Numbered from the stretch's first letter, positions 38,488 to 48,471 are shown. The stretch is DNA of 64,000 nt from Vibrio nereis NBRC 15637 (GCF_001591105.1 NZ_BCUD01000005.1:186001-250000); one strand, 5' to 3'. Notes: generated from the sequence alone by a model not told the origin. Numbers and translations are program-made.

Positions 38488-39395
38488 TACTTAACAATCT
38501 GCGAGATTAGCTTTCGAATCCACACACTCTTCTCTTCATATTGGTTGGACTTGAAATACAGTAAGCGAATATCAAAATCAGGCACTTCTATCGGTGCGGC
38601 AACGGCCGCGAGCGTATGGCTGTACAGTTCTAACTCAGCAAAGCGTTTGGGAATAATACACACCAGTTCTCTTCCTATCAGTAAACGTCTGATGGTCAGA
38701 AAATGACGCGATGCGACACCAACGCGACGCTCTAACCCTCTCTTAGCAAGCAGCTTATCAACTTGCGTTTTTAAACTTCCATCAGGGCTCACTAAGGCAT
38801 GCTCCACCTTAACGAATTGCTCAAGCGTTAACGGCAGATCGAACGCAACACTTTGCGGATCAAACAGGCATAAGTGTTGCTCGGTATACAAATGCTCGCA
38901 AAGAAAACGTCGATTTAAGTTTTCAATGCTACCGATAATGGCGTCCAGTTTTTCATTTTCCGCTATCTCTAAGTAATTACTGCGGTTAACGTTATAAAAG
39001 CTAACTTGAGCATTAGGCGAGTGCTGCTTAATGGCATCATAAATCTGCGGGGCAAAGAGCTGCTCTGCGTAGTCAGTCAGGCCTATTTTCCATACTCCGC
39101 TGTAGTCGTCCGGCGAGAAGTGCTTTTTGCTCAACAAATCATTCTTTATGCAACCCAGTAGCAGATCAATGGTGGGAGCTATCTCTTGAGCATACCGCGT
39201 GGGTTCCATTTTTATCCCAACACGCTCAAAGAGCGGATCATCAAATAAGGTACGCATTCGTTGCAGCGTATGGCTCATTGCAGACTGGCTGACGTGACAT
39301 TGCTCGGCCGCTAAGCTAACACTCTTGGCACGATACAACGCCTGAAATGCCACCAGCAGGTTTAAATCTACCCCTTTCCAATTGAATTCTTTCAT
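38487..39395 (-). CDS. LysR-family regulator divergent from chrA
   Basis: About 302 residues from ATG 39395 (MKEFNWKGVDLNLL, with GGA ten bases upstream); an ATG at 39455 is in frame but has no ribosome-binding site. Helix-turn-helix SVSLAAEQCHVSQSAMSHTLQRMRTLF (about residues 24-50), then a substrate-binding domain of the NodD/NahR-like type judged by the DLNLLVAFQALY start. It probably controls the divergent chrA gene. Inducer unknown. Confidence 0.82.
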   Translation of the reverse strand: MKEFNWKGVDLNLLVAFQALYRAKSVSLAAEQCHVSQSAMSHTLQRMRTLFDDPLFERVGIKMEPTRYAQEIAPTIDLLLGCIKNDLLSKKHFSPDDYSGVWKIGLTDYAEQLFAPQIYDAIKQHSPNAQVSFYNVNRSNYLEIAENEKLDAIIGSIENLNRRFLCEHLYTEQHLCLFDPQSVAFDLPLTLEQFVKVEHALVSPDGSLKTQVDKLLAKRGLERRVGVASRHFLTIRRLLIGRELVCIIPKRFAELELYSHTLAAVAAPIEVPDFDIRLLYFKSNQYEEKSVWIRKLISQIVK

Positions 39396-39507
39396 CTTGA
39401 ATTTTCCAATCCCATTTGATTCATAAAGGGTATCGAAATTATCAATTTGAGTCATTTACTGTTTTTGCGTACATTTCAAGCAAATTGGTTGATATGAGTA
39501 GTAAGCA

Positions 39508-40650
39508 ATGTTTTCTATTTTCAAAACGTTTTTCTGGCTTGGCTGGATTAGTTTTGGTGGCCCCGCCGCCCACATAGGCTACTTTCGCCAGACCTTCGTT
39601 GAGAAGCTCAAATGGCTAAATGACAGTGAGTACGCCCAAATCGTCGCGCTTAGCCAGTTTCTCCCTGGGCCGGGCTCTAGTCAGGTTGGCTTTGCGTTAG
39701 GTTACAAACGTGGTGGTTTAGGAGGTGCTTGCGCGGCATTCTTAGGCTTCACGCTCCCTTCGGTATTGATCATGCTCGCTTTAGCCGCGGCAAGCAGCCA
39801 AATTACCGATACCAGCCTGTTCCAAAGTATCGTTCATGGCTTGAAGCTACTGGCGGTGGTTGTGGTCGCTGATGCCACGTGGGGAATGTACAAAAACTTC
39901 TGCCAGAACAAACTGTCGGCGGGCTTGTGTGTCGCAACAGCCATCGCACTGCTTGTTGCGCCGGGTATTGCCACTCAGATGATTGTTTTAGTCATCGCGG
40001 GCTTGATTGGTATGCAATGGCTGAAAAGCCAATCCACCGAACACACAGATGCATTTAAACCGTCCGTCGCGCCGCTGGCATTGTTTGCGGTTCTACTGTT
40101 TGGTTTACCACTGGTTGCCCATACCCTTCCAATGCTGGGTCTGTTTAGTGACTTTTTCCAAGCAGGTAGCTTAGTGTTTGGTGGCGGCCATGTCGTGCTA
40201 CCACTTTTGCAGAACATCGTGGGAGATCAACTGAGTCAAGACGCATTCCTAACGGGGTATGCTGCTGCCCAAGCCGTTCCCGGCCCAATGTTTACCTTCG
40301 CGACTTTTATTGGTTATGAGTTGTCCGATACACCGATTTTAGGAGCATTGGTTGCAACTGCTGCTGTATTTCTTCCGGGTTTTTTGTTGCTTCTCGGAGT
40401 ACTCAAAAACTGGCAAGCCTTAGCGAATAAGCCTATCGTTTCAGGCGCGATAAATGGGGTTAATGCTTCGGTTGTCGGCCTTTTGCTTGCAGCACTCTAT
40501 CAGCCCGTATTTAGCAGTGCCGTAGCAGCGCCGATAGATGTTGCGCTGATCATTACAGGGTTTTACTTACTCAAAAAGCTCAATTTATCCATTCTTTGGA
40601 TGATAGGGTTCTTTGTTCTTTCCGGAGGCCTAATCGGTTACGTTAACTAG
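39508..40650 (+). CDS. chrA: Chromate transporter, ChrA family (long form)
   Basis: 380 residues, about ten membrane segments in two homologous CHR halves. Each half carries the family signature: FFWLGWISFGGPAAHIGYF and QFLPGPGSSQVGFALGY in the first, FFQAGSLVFGGGHVVLPLL and AAQAVPGPMFTFATFIGY in the second. Proteins of this type export chromate, sometimes other oxyanions. A divergent LysR regulator sits next door. It ends before a long-stem hairpin shared with the Tad operon end. Confidence 0.9.
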   Translation: MFSIFKTFFWLGWISFGGPAAHIGYFRQTFVEKLKWLNDSEYAQIVALSQFLPGPGSSQVGFALGYKRGGLGGACAAFLGFTLPSVLIMLALAAASSQITDTSLFQSIVHGLKLLAVVVVADATWGMYKNFCQNKLSAGLCVATAIALLVAPGIATQMIVLVIAGLIGMQWLKSQSTEHTDAFKPSVAPLALFAVLLFGLPLVAHTLPMLGLFSDFFQAGSLVFGGGHVVLPLLQNIVGDQLSQDAFLTGYAAAQAVPGPMFTFATFIGYELSDTPILGALVATAAVFLPGFLLLLGVLKNWQALANKPIVSGAINGVNASVVGLLLAALYQPVFSSAVAAPIDVALIITGFYLLKKLNLSILWMIGFFVLSGGLIGYVN

Positions 40651-40666
40651 CGTTCGGACACAAATA

Positions 40667-40721
40667 AAAGCCTACCTTTCCTTGATGATTCAAATGGATG
40701 CATATACGAAAGGTAGGCTTT
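40667..40721. terminator. Long-stem hairpin between chrA and the end of the Tad operon
   Basis: Perfect 14-base arms AAAGCCTACCTTTC (40667-40680) and GAAAGGTAGGCTTT (40708-40721) with a 27-nt loop. Convergent genes on both sides, so it could stop both. Confidence 0.65.
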
Positions 40722-40743
40722 AATACTATTCTATCGAGCAATT

Positions 40744-41757
40744 CTATTGTGTACGCACTCTCAAATCAGCAGAGTTCGCTCTGACTTCTAATAACGCTCG
40801 CTCTAAGTTTTCATTTGCTACTTTATAGTAAGTCGGTTTTTTATCGATCGCTTGCTGAAGGTATGCCACTGCTTTTTCTGGTTTTCCTTGCAACATCAAA
40901 AAATACCCAACGTTGTTCAATGCTTCCGGCGCGCCCATAAAACGCATAAAGACATTCAGCGCACGCTGATCATCATCTTGAGCTAAATAAATCAAAGCCA
41001 AATTATTCTGCGCTTTTTCATTGTTGCCATCTTTTTCGATAGCTCGCAAAGTGTAGCGTTTGGCGCTCTCATAATCGCCATTCATATAGTAAGAGTAACC
41101 CAAATTCATTAACGCTTTACTTGAGTTAGGCTCAATGTTCAATGCATGCTCATAAAAGGCTTGTGCAATATCAGGCTTAGATTTGACATCGTATAGTACG
41201 CCTAACCCTGTATACGCTAATGCAGGCGATTGTGTGTCACTGCTGAGCTTATTAATTGCATCGACCGTGACATCTCCTTGATTGATTTTTTCACGGCTGG
41301 CCAAACGGAGCTGATCCGCATTGATGGCCCTCACAAAGTAACTTGCCCCTTGCTCAACGTCTCCTCGCTTACTGTAATTCGAGCCTAATTGCTGAAGCAC
41401 TTGAATATTATTAGGGTTCGCTTCCAGTGCGAGTAAATAGGCTTTTTCTGATAGTGCTAAGTTGCCTCGTGACTGATGAATTCTGCCGATAGTGAAAAGC
41501 GTTTTATCTTTGTACTCGGCGTTTTCAAACTCTAGTGAGCGAATATATTCATACAACGCTAAATCGGTATTCTGACTATTTAATGCATAATCGCCACGTT
41601 TAATCGCTTCTACCTCGGTGGTCGGCGCGGTATCTGTGTTAAAGGTTTCCACAGGGCGGCCATCATATAGCTCACTATCAAACGCATTCTGCTGAGTATT
41701 ATTGTTTGCACAAGCGCTTAACAACAGCACTGAGCAAATCACTAAAAGTTTGTTCAT
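40744..41757 (-). CDS. tadD: Tad pilus lipoprotein with TPR repeats, TadD
   Basis: About 337 residues. The second ATG (41757) is better spaced from GGAGAG than the first (41763). Lipoprotein signal MNKLLVICSVLLLSAC with lipobox LSAC, then several TPR units (for example ALNIEPNSSKALMNLGYSYYMNGDYESAKRY in the middle). TadD proteins are outer-membrane pilotin/assembly lipoproteins of Tad systems. Last gene of the minus-strand Tad operon. Confidence 0.9.
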   Translation of the reverse strand: MNKLLVICSVLLLSACANNNTQQNAFDSELYDGRPVETFNTDTAPTTEVEAIKRGDYALNSQNTDLALYEYIRSLEFENAEYKDKTLFTIGRIHQSRGNLALSEKAYLLALEANPNNIQVLQQLGSNYSKRGDVEQGASYFVRAINADQLRLASREKINQGDVTVDAINKLSSDTQSPALAYTGLGVLYDVKSKPDIAQAFYEHALNIEPNSSKALMNLGYSYYMNGDYESAKRYTLRAIEKDGNNEKAQNNLALIYLAQDDDQRALNVFMRFMGAPEALNNVGYFLMLQGKPEKAVAYLQQAIDKKPTYYKVANENLERALLEVRANSADLRVRTQ

Positions 41758-41769
41758 AAGCATCTCTCC

Positions 41770-42717
41770 CTAATTGCCCAATGAGCTAAATGTATCAATC
41801 AAACCAAGTGCGGCTGGACCAACAACGACGATGAAAAACGCTGGCCAAATACACACTAGCATTGGAAATACCATTTTAGTTGGGATTTTCGCAGCAATTT
41901 CCTCGACTTCCTGATTTCGTTTATCCCTGTAGTCTTCAGTATAGTCACGCAGAGTCTGGGCCAAACTACCACCCAGCTTTGAAGCATGGGAGAGCATTCC
42001 AACCAACCCTGACAGCTCGTACACACCTGTGCGCTCGACCATATCTTTGAATGCCAATGGCATTTCATAACCCGCTTTGATCTTCAAACACACCGTATCT
42101 AATTCGTCTGCCAAATCAGGGTGAGAGATGAACAGCTCTTTTGCCACTCTATTAAGCGACATATTCAAGCCCAAGCCCGACTCAGTACACACCACCAAAA
42201 GGTCCAGTGCATCGGGCACACCGCGTTTAATTCGAAATTGACGTTTTTTCACTAAGTGGCCGAGAACAATATTGGGTAAGAACATGCCAACCCCAGCACC
42301 AACGCCAGCCACAATCAATAAGCTAGAATCGGAGCCAGAAAACAAATAATAGATAGCAGCGATAAGTAACCCTAAAAACATCGCAAAAATTTTAATGGCG
42401 TAAAAATAAGATATGGCACTCTCATGATGGAATCCTGCTTGAATTAACTTCAAGCGAACATCCTCTCGCTCTTTGGCATTTTTAGGAGTGAGCAGTGGAG
42501 ACAGAGAGTGAACCTTGTCATGCAATGCCTCTTTCTTGGCACCTTCGGTTCCGGTCGCTGGTAGTGTGTCTAACCTTTTCCTTAGCTCCGTTCTACTGCC
42601 AGTAGCAACTAAAAACACAGCAACAACAATCGTCACCGTAGACAGCAAAACCATCGAAAGGATCAGCGTCTCTTCCGTAAGTGTAGCGCTTTGAATAAAC
42701 GTTAATATCGTATCCAT
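41770..42717 (-). CDS. tadC: Tad pilus inner-membrane platform protein TadC
   Basis: 315 residues, T2SS-F type domain in the C-terminal half (LDLLVVCTESGLGLNMSLNRVAKE, GVYELSGLVGMLSHASKLGGSLAQTLRDY) with hydrophobic segments at the N-terminus, in the middle and at the C-terminus. It pairs with TadB to form the platform on which the TadA motor acts. Three bases separate it from tadB. Confidence 0.92.
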   Translation of the reverse strand: MDTILTFIQSATLTEETLILSMVLLSTVTIVVAVFLVATGSRTELRKRLDTLPATGTEGAKKEALHDKVHSLSPLLTPKNAKEREDVRLKLIQAGFHHESAISYFYAIKIFAMFLGLLIAAIYYLFSGSDSSLLIVAGVGAGVGMFLPNIVLGHLVKKRQFRIKRGVPDALDLLVVCTESGLGLNMSLNRVAKELFISHPDLADELDTVCLKIKAGYEMPLAFKDMVERTGVYELSGLVGMLSHASKLGGSLAQTLRDYTEDYRDKRNQEVEEIAAKIPTKMVFPMLVCIWPAFFIVVVGPAALGLIDTFSSLGN

Positions 42718-42720
42718 ATG

Positions 42721-43689
42721 CTATACCTCAAAGTTGATGATTTTTCTGATCCACAGCGCCCCGATAGCAATACCCGTGACACCAACCAAGATCATTTTTA
42801 TACCTCTAGGATCATCGTAAAGCGGTGCAACAAAATCCGGATTAACAACATTGAGCATCACAAACACCGCAAAAGGAACTAGGAGTAGTATCCAAGCCGA
42901 TAATCGGCTCTCCGCCGAGAGTGTCTTTATTTTGCGTGATAATTTGAAGCGAGAACGAAGTACCTGCGATACCTTGTCTAGGTTTTCCGCAAGATTGCCC
43001 CCTGTCTCTTTCTGTAATAACACTGCACTAGAAAAAGCAAACATGGAGACGGTAGGGTTACGCTCCACCATTTGCATGATCGCTAAACGCAAATCGTAAC
43101 CGTAGTTAAGTAGGTTAAAGGTATTCTTAAACTCACCCCCTATAGGATCATTAAGTTGGTTGCCTACCTCATTGAACGCTTGAGTGATTGGGTTACCTGT
43201 AAGCAACATACGTTTCATTATGTCTAACGCTTCAGGAAACTGCTCTTCAAAAGTCGCTAAACGCGCAGCAGTTTTTTTAACAGTGTAAAAGTACAGCATC
43301 GGCCACCAAATAAACGAAGCTAATACTGCGATATATATCGGTTGCAAAAACAACACAAAAATAATCACGGTTAAAAGTTGCAAGATAGCAAGTACTGAGA
43401 CTACTTGGGTTAAAGACCAATCCAAACCCGCTAGCTCTAAGTTTTTTTTCATATTTGAAAAGAATGACCAACGAACCAATCTGCGATCAATGGGTGACAA
43501 ACTACGCAAATAATGCTCATTGAGCAAAGTTCGGCTTTCAAGATCCAAGTTGGATTGGCTGGCCTTCAAACGCTTCGCAATCGCGGTACTTTTGGCTTTT
43601 CTTCCCGCTGTAGGCAATAGAAATGCCTGGGATATAAGAAATACCGCAATAAACAAAAGCCCAAGGAAGTACACATAATACTCTTGCAT
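42721..43689 (-). CDS. tadB: Tad pilus inner-membrane platform protein TadB
   Basis: 322 residues with T2SS-F domain (FPEALDIMKRMLLTGNPITQAFNEV, SAVLLQKETGGNLAENLDKVSQVLRSRFK) and several membrane segments. Paralogous to tadC next to it and typical in size. Ten bases after tadA. Confidence 0.92.
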   Translation of the reverse strand: MQEYYVYFLGLLFIAVFLISQAFLLPTAGRKAKSTAIAKRLKASQSNLDLESRTLLNEHYLRSLSPIDRRLVRWSFFSNMKKNLELAGLDWSLTQVVSVLAILQLLTVIIFVLFLQPIYIAVLASFIWWPMLYFYTVKKTAARLATFEEQFPEALDIMKRMLLTGNPITQAFNEVGNQLNDPIGGEFKNTFNLLNYGYDLRLAIMQMVERNPTVSMFAFSSAVLLQKETGGNLAENLDKVSQVLRSRFKLSRKIKTLSAESRLSAWILLLVPFAVFVMLNVVNPDFVAPLYDDPRGIKMILVGVTGIAIGALWIRKIINFEV

Positions 43690-43698
43690 GGAGACCTC

Positions 43699-45162
43699 CT
43701 AACGGTGCGTCTCATTAAACAGTTCGAACGGTAAAGGGTGCCCACGTTTGGATAGCGAATCATGGCACTGTGGAATAACACCCGTCGCGGTGTAATATCC
43801 TAATACGTTGCCTTCTTCATCAATCCCTTGGCGCTGAAATCTAAAGATCTCAGACATGGTAATGACATCCCCTTCCATCCCATTAATTTCGGATATATTG
43901 ACCATGCGGCGCTTACCGTCCTCTTGGCGTTCCATTTGCACAACAATATGGATCGCAGAAGCAATCTGCGCACGTAAGTTTTTGGTAGAGATATTCCAGC
44001 CAGCCATTGAAAACATATTTTCAACCCGACTCAATGCATCACGCGGAGTATTCGCGTGGATAGTTGCTAATGAACCATCGTGACCCGTGTTCATTGCCGC
44101 CAACATATCCACCGCTTCACTGCCCCTTACCTCACCGAGAACAATACGATCAGGGCGCATACGCAGTGAGTTTTTGACCAATTCACGCTGAGTAATTTCA
44201 CCTTTGCCTTCAAGGTTGGCAGGGCGGGTTTCTAAGCGCACCACGTGAGGCTGTTGTAGTTGCAGCTCGGCCGAATCTTCAATGGTGATAATGCGGTCTT
44301 CTACAGGAATAAACCCTGAGAAAATATTTAGAGTAGTAGTCTTACCTGAACCCGTACCACCGGATATAAGGATATTAAGCTCACCTTGCACCGCCGCTTC
44401 AACGAAACGCGCCATCGGTTCAGAAATGGAGTTGAAATCTAACAAATTATCCATCGTCAACTTGTCGACCGCAAAGCGACGAATAGAAACCGAAGGACCG
44501 TCCAGTGCCAGAGGTGGAATGATCGCGTTCACACGCGAACCGTCAGCCAAACGCGCATCGACCATTGGCGAAGCTTCATCAATACGGCGACCAACTTGGC
44601 TAACGATACGGTCAATAATGTTGCGTAAATGACGGTCATCAAGAAAGGTATATGGCGTTCGCTCTAACTTACCTTTACGTTCTACGTAGACGCTTTTCGG
44701 GCCATTGACCAAGATGTCAGATACCGTGGAATCATGCAGCAGCGGCTCTAACGGGCCGAGACCAAAAACCTCATCTTCAATCTGCTTGATGATGCGTTTT
44801 CGTCCTTCCGCACTCAAAGCGTGGGTTTGGTCGTCGGCCATCAACTGTACAACGGCATCATGCAGATCTTTTTTGGCGCGTTCTTTTTCTAAGCTCGATA
44901 AAAGAGTTAAATCGAGAGTTTCAAGCAAGCGCTGATGAAAATAGTGTTTAACTGCTAGCTCTTGCTCTAGCTGTTTACGCGCATCATCAATAACGCGGTT
45001 TTTATTTTCTGCTTCTCGCAGTTTACGCTCTAGTAGCGCTTCATTATCTACATCTACGAGTTCGTTCTCTTTCCTTTCACTACTGTCATCAAGCGAAACA
45101 AGCGTTTCTTTAACATCTTGGTCTTGAAACTCTACATTGATGTTTTTTCTTTTGAAAAACAT
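43699..45162 (-). CDS. tadA: Tad pilus ATPase TadA (CpaF)
   Basis: 487 residues. Secretion ATPase of the GspE/VirB11 superfamily: Walker A ISGGTGSGKTTTLNIF (about residues 270-285), Asp box RIITIEDSAELQL, Walker B/His region RMRPDRIVLGEVRGSEAVDMLAAMNTGHDGSLATIHAN. It drives both assembly and retraction in Tad pili of Caulobacter. A charged, coiled N-terminal region (about 110 residues) precedes. AGGAGGG ribosome-binding site. Confidence 0.96.
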   Translation of the reverse strand: MFFKRKNINVEFQDQDVKETLVSLDDSSERKENELVDVDNEALLERKLREAENKNRVIDDARKQLEQELAVKHYFHQRLLETLDLTLLSSLEKERAKKDLHDAVVQLMADDQTHALSAEGRKRIIKQIEDEVFGLGPLEPLLHDSTVSDILVNGPKSVYVERKGKLERTPYTFLDDRHLRNIIDRIVSQVGRRIDEASPMVDARLADGSRVNAIIPPLALDGPSVSIRRFAVDKLTMDNLLDFNSISEPMARFVEAAVQGELNILISGGTGSGKTTTLNIFSGFIPVEDRIITIEDSAELQLQQPHVVRLETRPANLEGKGEITQRELVKNSLRMRPDRIVLGEVRGSEAVDMLAAMNTGHDGSLATIHANTPRDALSRVENMFSMAGWNISTKNLRAQIASAIHIVVQMERQEDGKRRMVNISEINGMEGDVITMSEIFRFQRQGIDEEGNVLGYYTATGVIPQCHDSLSKRGHPLPFELFNETHR

Positions 45163-45178
45163 ACCACCCTCCTATTCC

Positions 45179-46402
45179 TTAGGAAAATAAACGCTTGAGC
45201 CATCCTTTCCGCTCTTGCGTTTCTGGCGCTAATATTTGAGACAATTCGATGATTGATTTCGTCATCGCACTATTTCGCTTCACTTCAACAAACGGCTTAC
45301 CCAAGTTGGCGCTTTCTATTGCCGCTTTAAAATCATTAGGGATAACGTGAACCTTAAGCTCGGGTAGCGTATTTTCGATGTCGCTCATTTTTATCTGTTG
45401 GCTTTTATCAAAACGATTCACGATCAACTCAATTTGATCTTTTGCAACACCATAATCCATCATCAATGAACGTAAAATACGCGTCGCGTTCTTCACGCTG
45501 ACGAGATTTTGCTGAGTGGTCATAAATATTTTAGATGCTTGTGAAAGCACTGGAGCAAACATACGATCCACTCCAGTGGATAAATCGACAAACACGTAAG
45601 GATAGAACTCAAGCAATGTTGGTAACAAAGCTCCCAACTGCGCTGCTTTATCAAAGTTCTCGTTGTGGTTTTCGTGCTTAAAACTCAGAATATGCAACCC
45701 CGACGGGTGCTTAGTCACGAGTCCTTGTAAGGACATTTCATCCAAATCTGAAGCATTTACGATGGCATCATTAATGCTGTAGGTAGGACTCACATTGAGA
45801 TAATCGGCCACGACGCCAAAGTGGATATCTAAGTCAAGCAACAACACTTTTTTCTTATTTTGGCTGGCGACTTCGACTGCTGTATTTAGCGCAAGAGTTG
45901 TGGCACCAGAGCCGCCTTTGGTATTAACAAACACAAAAAGTTGTCCGGATTGTCTCGTTGCGACTTTTTCCTCAGCACTGTGTTTAAGTATAGGTGCCAA
46001 GTCATTCAACTCTGCTCGATCAGACACAAAGTCAACGGCCCCTATACGCAACGCAATTTTCAGCGCTCCATTGTCGTTTTCGTCACCAAACACCACCAGT
46101 GATGTATTCGCTTCGCTCTCAGCCATTTCAGGAATCGATCCCTGCTGCAACTCAACAACCTTTTGTGCCCAACCTGGCCCTGTCTCAACAAAAATCAGAT
46201 CAGGTAGCGCCAAGCTTTTTACTTTCTCGGACATAGCATCGTTAAGAGGGACTGCTTCATAGCTAATACTCGCACAAAGAGAGAGTTCCGATTGCATATG
46301 GAGCTTAAACTTCTCACTTGAGTAAAGCACCCAAATTAAAATGTTAGTTTTGAGCCGTATATGACTGCTGTCACCTCTTGCTAACTGTATTGTTTCACCC
46401 AT
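45179..46402 (-). CDS. tadZ: Tad pilus localisation ATPase TadZ (CpaE)
   Basis: 407 residues. An N-terminal receiver-like domain without obvious phospho-acceptor (residues 25-150) is joined to a MinD/ParA-type ATPase with deviant Walker A VNTKGGSGATTLALN (about 158-172) and LLLDLDIHFGVVADYL. TadZ/CpaE proteins place the Tad machine at the cell pole. Sits between the pseudopilin genes and tadA. Confidence 0.9.
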   Translation of the reverse strand: MGETIQLARGDSSHIRLKTNILIWVLYSSEKFKLHMQSELSLCASISYEAVPLNDAMSEKVKSLALPDLIFVETGPGWAQKVVELQQGSIPEMAESEANTSLVVFGDENDNGALKIALRIGAVDFVSDRAELNDLAPILKHSAEEKVATRQSGQLFVFVNTKGGSGATTLALNTAVEVASQNKKKVLLLDLDIHFGVVADYLNVSPTYSINDAIVNASDLDEMSLQGLVTKHPSGLHILSFKHENHNENFDKAAQLGALLPTLLEFYPYVFVDLSTGVDRMFAPVLSQASKIFMTTQQNLVSVKNATRILRSLMMDYGVAKDQIELIVNRFDKSQQIKMSDIENTLPELKVHVIPNDFKAAIESANLGKPFVEVKRNSAMTKSIIELSQILAPETQERKGWLKRLFS

Positions 46403-46414
46403 GGCTCTTCTCCC

Positions 46415-46894
46415 TTAGCAATCGGTCTTAGCTGTGGGGTCATTAGATCTTAATACCCCTAGCGATTCCGCTGGTAAAATAGTTTGAAAGTCAGGAACAG
46501 GGACAATTCCGCTGTCTCCTAAAAAGCTAAGTAACCCTGAAAAACCGTAATCAAAATCAATTATCCGCGCACGCACATAATGAATGTTGACGTGATTAGT
46601 AACAGGGTCTGCAATAGCCGAACCAGACGCATCTAAATAAGCAATTTCAATATTGTCTGCGGCAAATCCATTTGGTGCGCCTTCACTCAACGCTAAAGTG
46701 CGTATATCGGCATCATTGACTACACATACGGCAGCGATTCGAGCAGTACGGCGGCTAATGTCATTCATCGACTGGAGCGAGTAGGCAAAAATGGCAATTT
46801 CAATGATGGCAAATAAAATCAGGAATAACACAGAAGCGACAATTGTGAACTCAACCAACGTTATCCCTGCTTGGCTACGTTTCATTTTTTTCAT
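46415..46894 (-). CDS. TadE/TadF-like minor pseudopilin
   Basis: 159 residues. Starts KKMKRSQAGITLVEFTIVASVLFLILFAIIEI: a basic leader, then Gly followed by an EF in the place of EY, the type IVb pseudopilin signature processed by the Tad prepilin peptidase. It overlaps the upstream TadE-like gene by four bases (ATGA). Minor pilin priming assembly is the expected role. TadE versus TadF cannot be decided by eye. Confidence 0.85.
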   Translation of the reverse strand: MKKMKRSQAGITLVEFTIVASVLFLILFAIIEIAIFAYSLQSMNDISRRTARIAAVCVVNDADIRTLALSEGAPNGFAADNIEIAYLDASGSAIADPVTNHVNIHYVRARIIDFDYGFSGLLSFLGDSGIVPVPDFQTILPAESLGVLRSNDPTAKTDC

Positions 46895-47322
46895 GGCGCG
46901 ACCCTCATCACTGACGATGCTGTCAACGTCACGTCAGATAGCGCATCTCCCAGAAATGCGCCCACTATCGGCGTGTAAGGATACGCAGCTGTCACCACCA
47001 CGTAATTATTCACATCATCGTAAGACACATTCACGGTTAACGATTCCAACACTGGCGTCGCTCCATCCGCCGGGCTCGGACTTCCATACATAACGGCATT
47101 TTGAATTTCACTCGTGGGTGCAATATTCTCAGCTTTCGCGGTTCCATAAACTTCTGAGACAGCAAAGCGCGCACCGTTTTGTACCGCTTTGCTCAAGGTA
47201 TTGTAACGAATAAACGCATTACCAAACTCACCAATCGCCACAAGAAATAGCAGCAGCAACGGCAGAACAATGGTAAATTCAACCGCAGCAATACCTGATT
47301 CTTTTCGTTGCACATATTTCAT
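46891..47322 (-). CDS. tadE: TadE-like minor pseudopilin
   Basis: 143 residues. N-terminus MKYVQRKESGIAAVEFTIVLPLLLLFLVAIGEF, with the processed Gly, Glu at +5 and a long hydrophobic helix. The remaining part is soluble and periplasmic. It lies directly after the TadG-like gene (one-base gap) and overlaps the second pseudopilin gene. Confidence 0.87.
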   Translation of the reverse strand: MKYVQRKESGIAAVEFTIVLPLLLLFLVAIGEFGNAFIRYNTLSKAVQNGARFAVSEVYGTAKAENIAPTSEIQNAVMYGSPSPADGATPVLESLTVNVSYDDVNNYVVVTAAYPYTPIVGAFLGDALSDVTLTASSVMRVAP

Positions 47323-48456
47323 TTATGAGTCCTCGTTAAATGGATCTTTGTAGAGAACAATGCGATACGGGCCTGCAGTAGAACTAGCACCATTATTTCT
47401 GCTGTTCCTAATCGGACAATCGGACAAATATTCACCTACTATTGCCTCTTTGCCGCTATTGTTCGTTGGTGCCTTATCCACGAGAAAAAAACACCCTAAC
47501 TCAACCACTTCAAAATCTTGGTGACCGGTTGCTGCATCTGAACAGTCAATGATAGGAACATTGACAACTCGACGTAGATTCCCGATCCCGTGCACCTCTC
47601 CAATGTAATCTTCGTAGTTTGACGACACGGTATCCTCATCAGAGTCGTACTCTGAACTACTCAAACCACCACCTTTATACTCACCAAAACGAGTATTTAA
47701 CCCTTGTCCAACAGGACCAACGGTGCCCCCTGGTTTAGTGGTTACAATATCTCCTTGCTCAAGACATTGTGCATAACTGCCAGCAAGCTGATGGCGAATA
47801 TGATCATCTTTGTTTCCTTGGACTTCACTTTCATCGACATCAAAATCAAGTAATTGAAAGTTACCCGCCCCCATCTCTGATGTATTCGATGACAACTTAA
47901 GGTCATATTTACTACCATTAGTAAATTCTTCCTCTGAATCTTCATCAAAATCACAAATTGCCATCGGTACAACGTTACACGAATTTCCTCCAGCACTTGG
48001 CCCTGCTACCGCCGTTGCACCAACCTGTTTGGTATCACTAAACATCTGCATAAAGAAACTGTTCAGGTCTAAGTTGGTCGCCACCACGCGAACATAGCAA
48101 TCACTACCAACCACACAGGCTCCTCCTGAGAAATCAGAACTGTTATTGAAGGTCACACTGATATCTGCGGTAGTCATATCCAGCTCTGCATTGCCCTCTG
48201 AGCCTGACATCTTGGTTAATGCCGCATTGGCAGCCGTCTCGGCCTGTGCCTCTGTACCGCTTTGATCAAGTATCACAGCTGCAGCCAAAGCTGCGGCATC
48301 GACGCCATTTTGTAGCTTAGTTCGGTTCATATAAGCGTGGTTGATATCAATCGCGAGTGCTGTAACACCAAGAATAACCAGCATTGCAATGGTAACAATC
48401 ACAACCACCAAACCTCGTTCCTTGTGTGCACCTCGAAGTGGGCGTTGTGTTTTCAT
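47323..48456 (-). CDS. tadG: TadG-like pilus assembly protein (Tad N-terminal domain)
   Basis: 377 residues. The N-terminal Tad domain is clear: RGLVVVIVTIAMLVILGVTALAIDINHAYMNRTKLQNGVDAAALAAAVIL (one membrane helix and the characteristic ID...NRTKLQNGVDAAALA). The large periplasmic part is rich in acidic residues and has several cysteines (CNVVPMAICDFD, GCFFLV, CPI). I see no von Willebrand A MIDAS motif, which some TadG proteins carry. In this locus it precedes tadZ rather than ending the operon. Confidence 0.85.
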   Translation of the reverse strand: MKTQRPLRGAHKERGLVVVIVTIAMLVILGVTALAIDINHAYMNRTKLQNGVDAAALAAAVILDQSGTEAQAETAANAALTKMSGSEGNAELDMTTADISVTFNNSSDFSGGACVVGSDCYVRVVATNLDLNSFFMQMFSDTKQVGATAVAGPSAGGNSCNVVPMAICDFDEDSEEEFTNGSKYDLKLSSNTSEMGAGNFQLLDFDVDESEVQGNKDDHIRHQLAGSYAQCLEQGDIVTTKPGGTVGPVGQGLNTRFGEYKGGGLSSSEYDSDEDTVSSNYEDYIGEVHGIGNLRRVVNVPIIDCSDAATGHQDFEVVELGCFFLVDKAPTNNSGKEAIVGEYLSDCPIRNSRNNGASSTAGPYRIVLYKDPFNEDS

Positions 48457-48471
48457 AGTAACCTCAGCTAT

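Noticed and set aside
46415..47322. Possible frameshifted single TadE gene
   Set aside because: Both overlapping genes have their own leader and hydrophobic helix, so they are two pseudopilins with ATGA coupling, not one broken gene.
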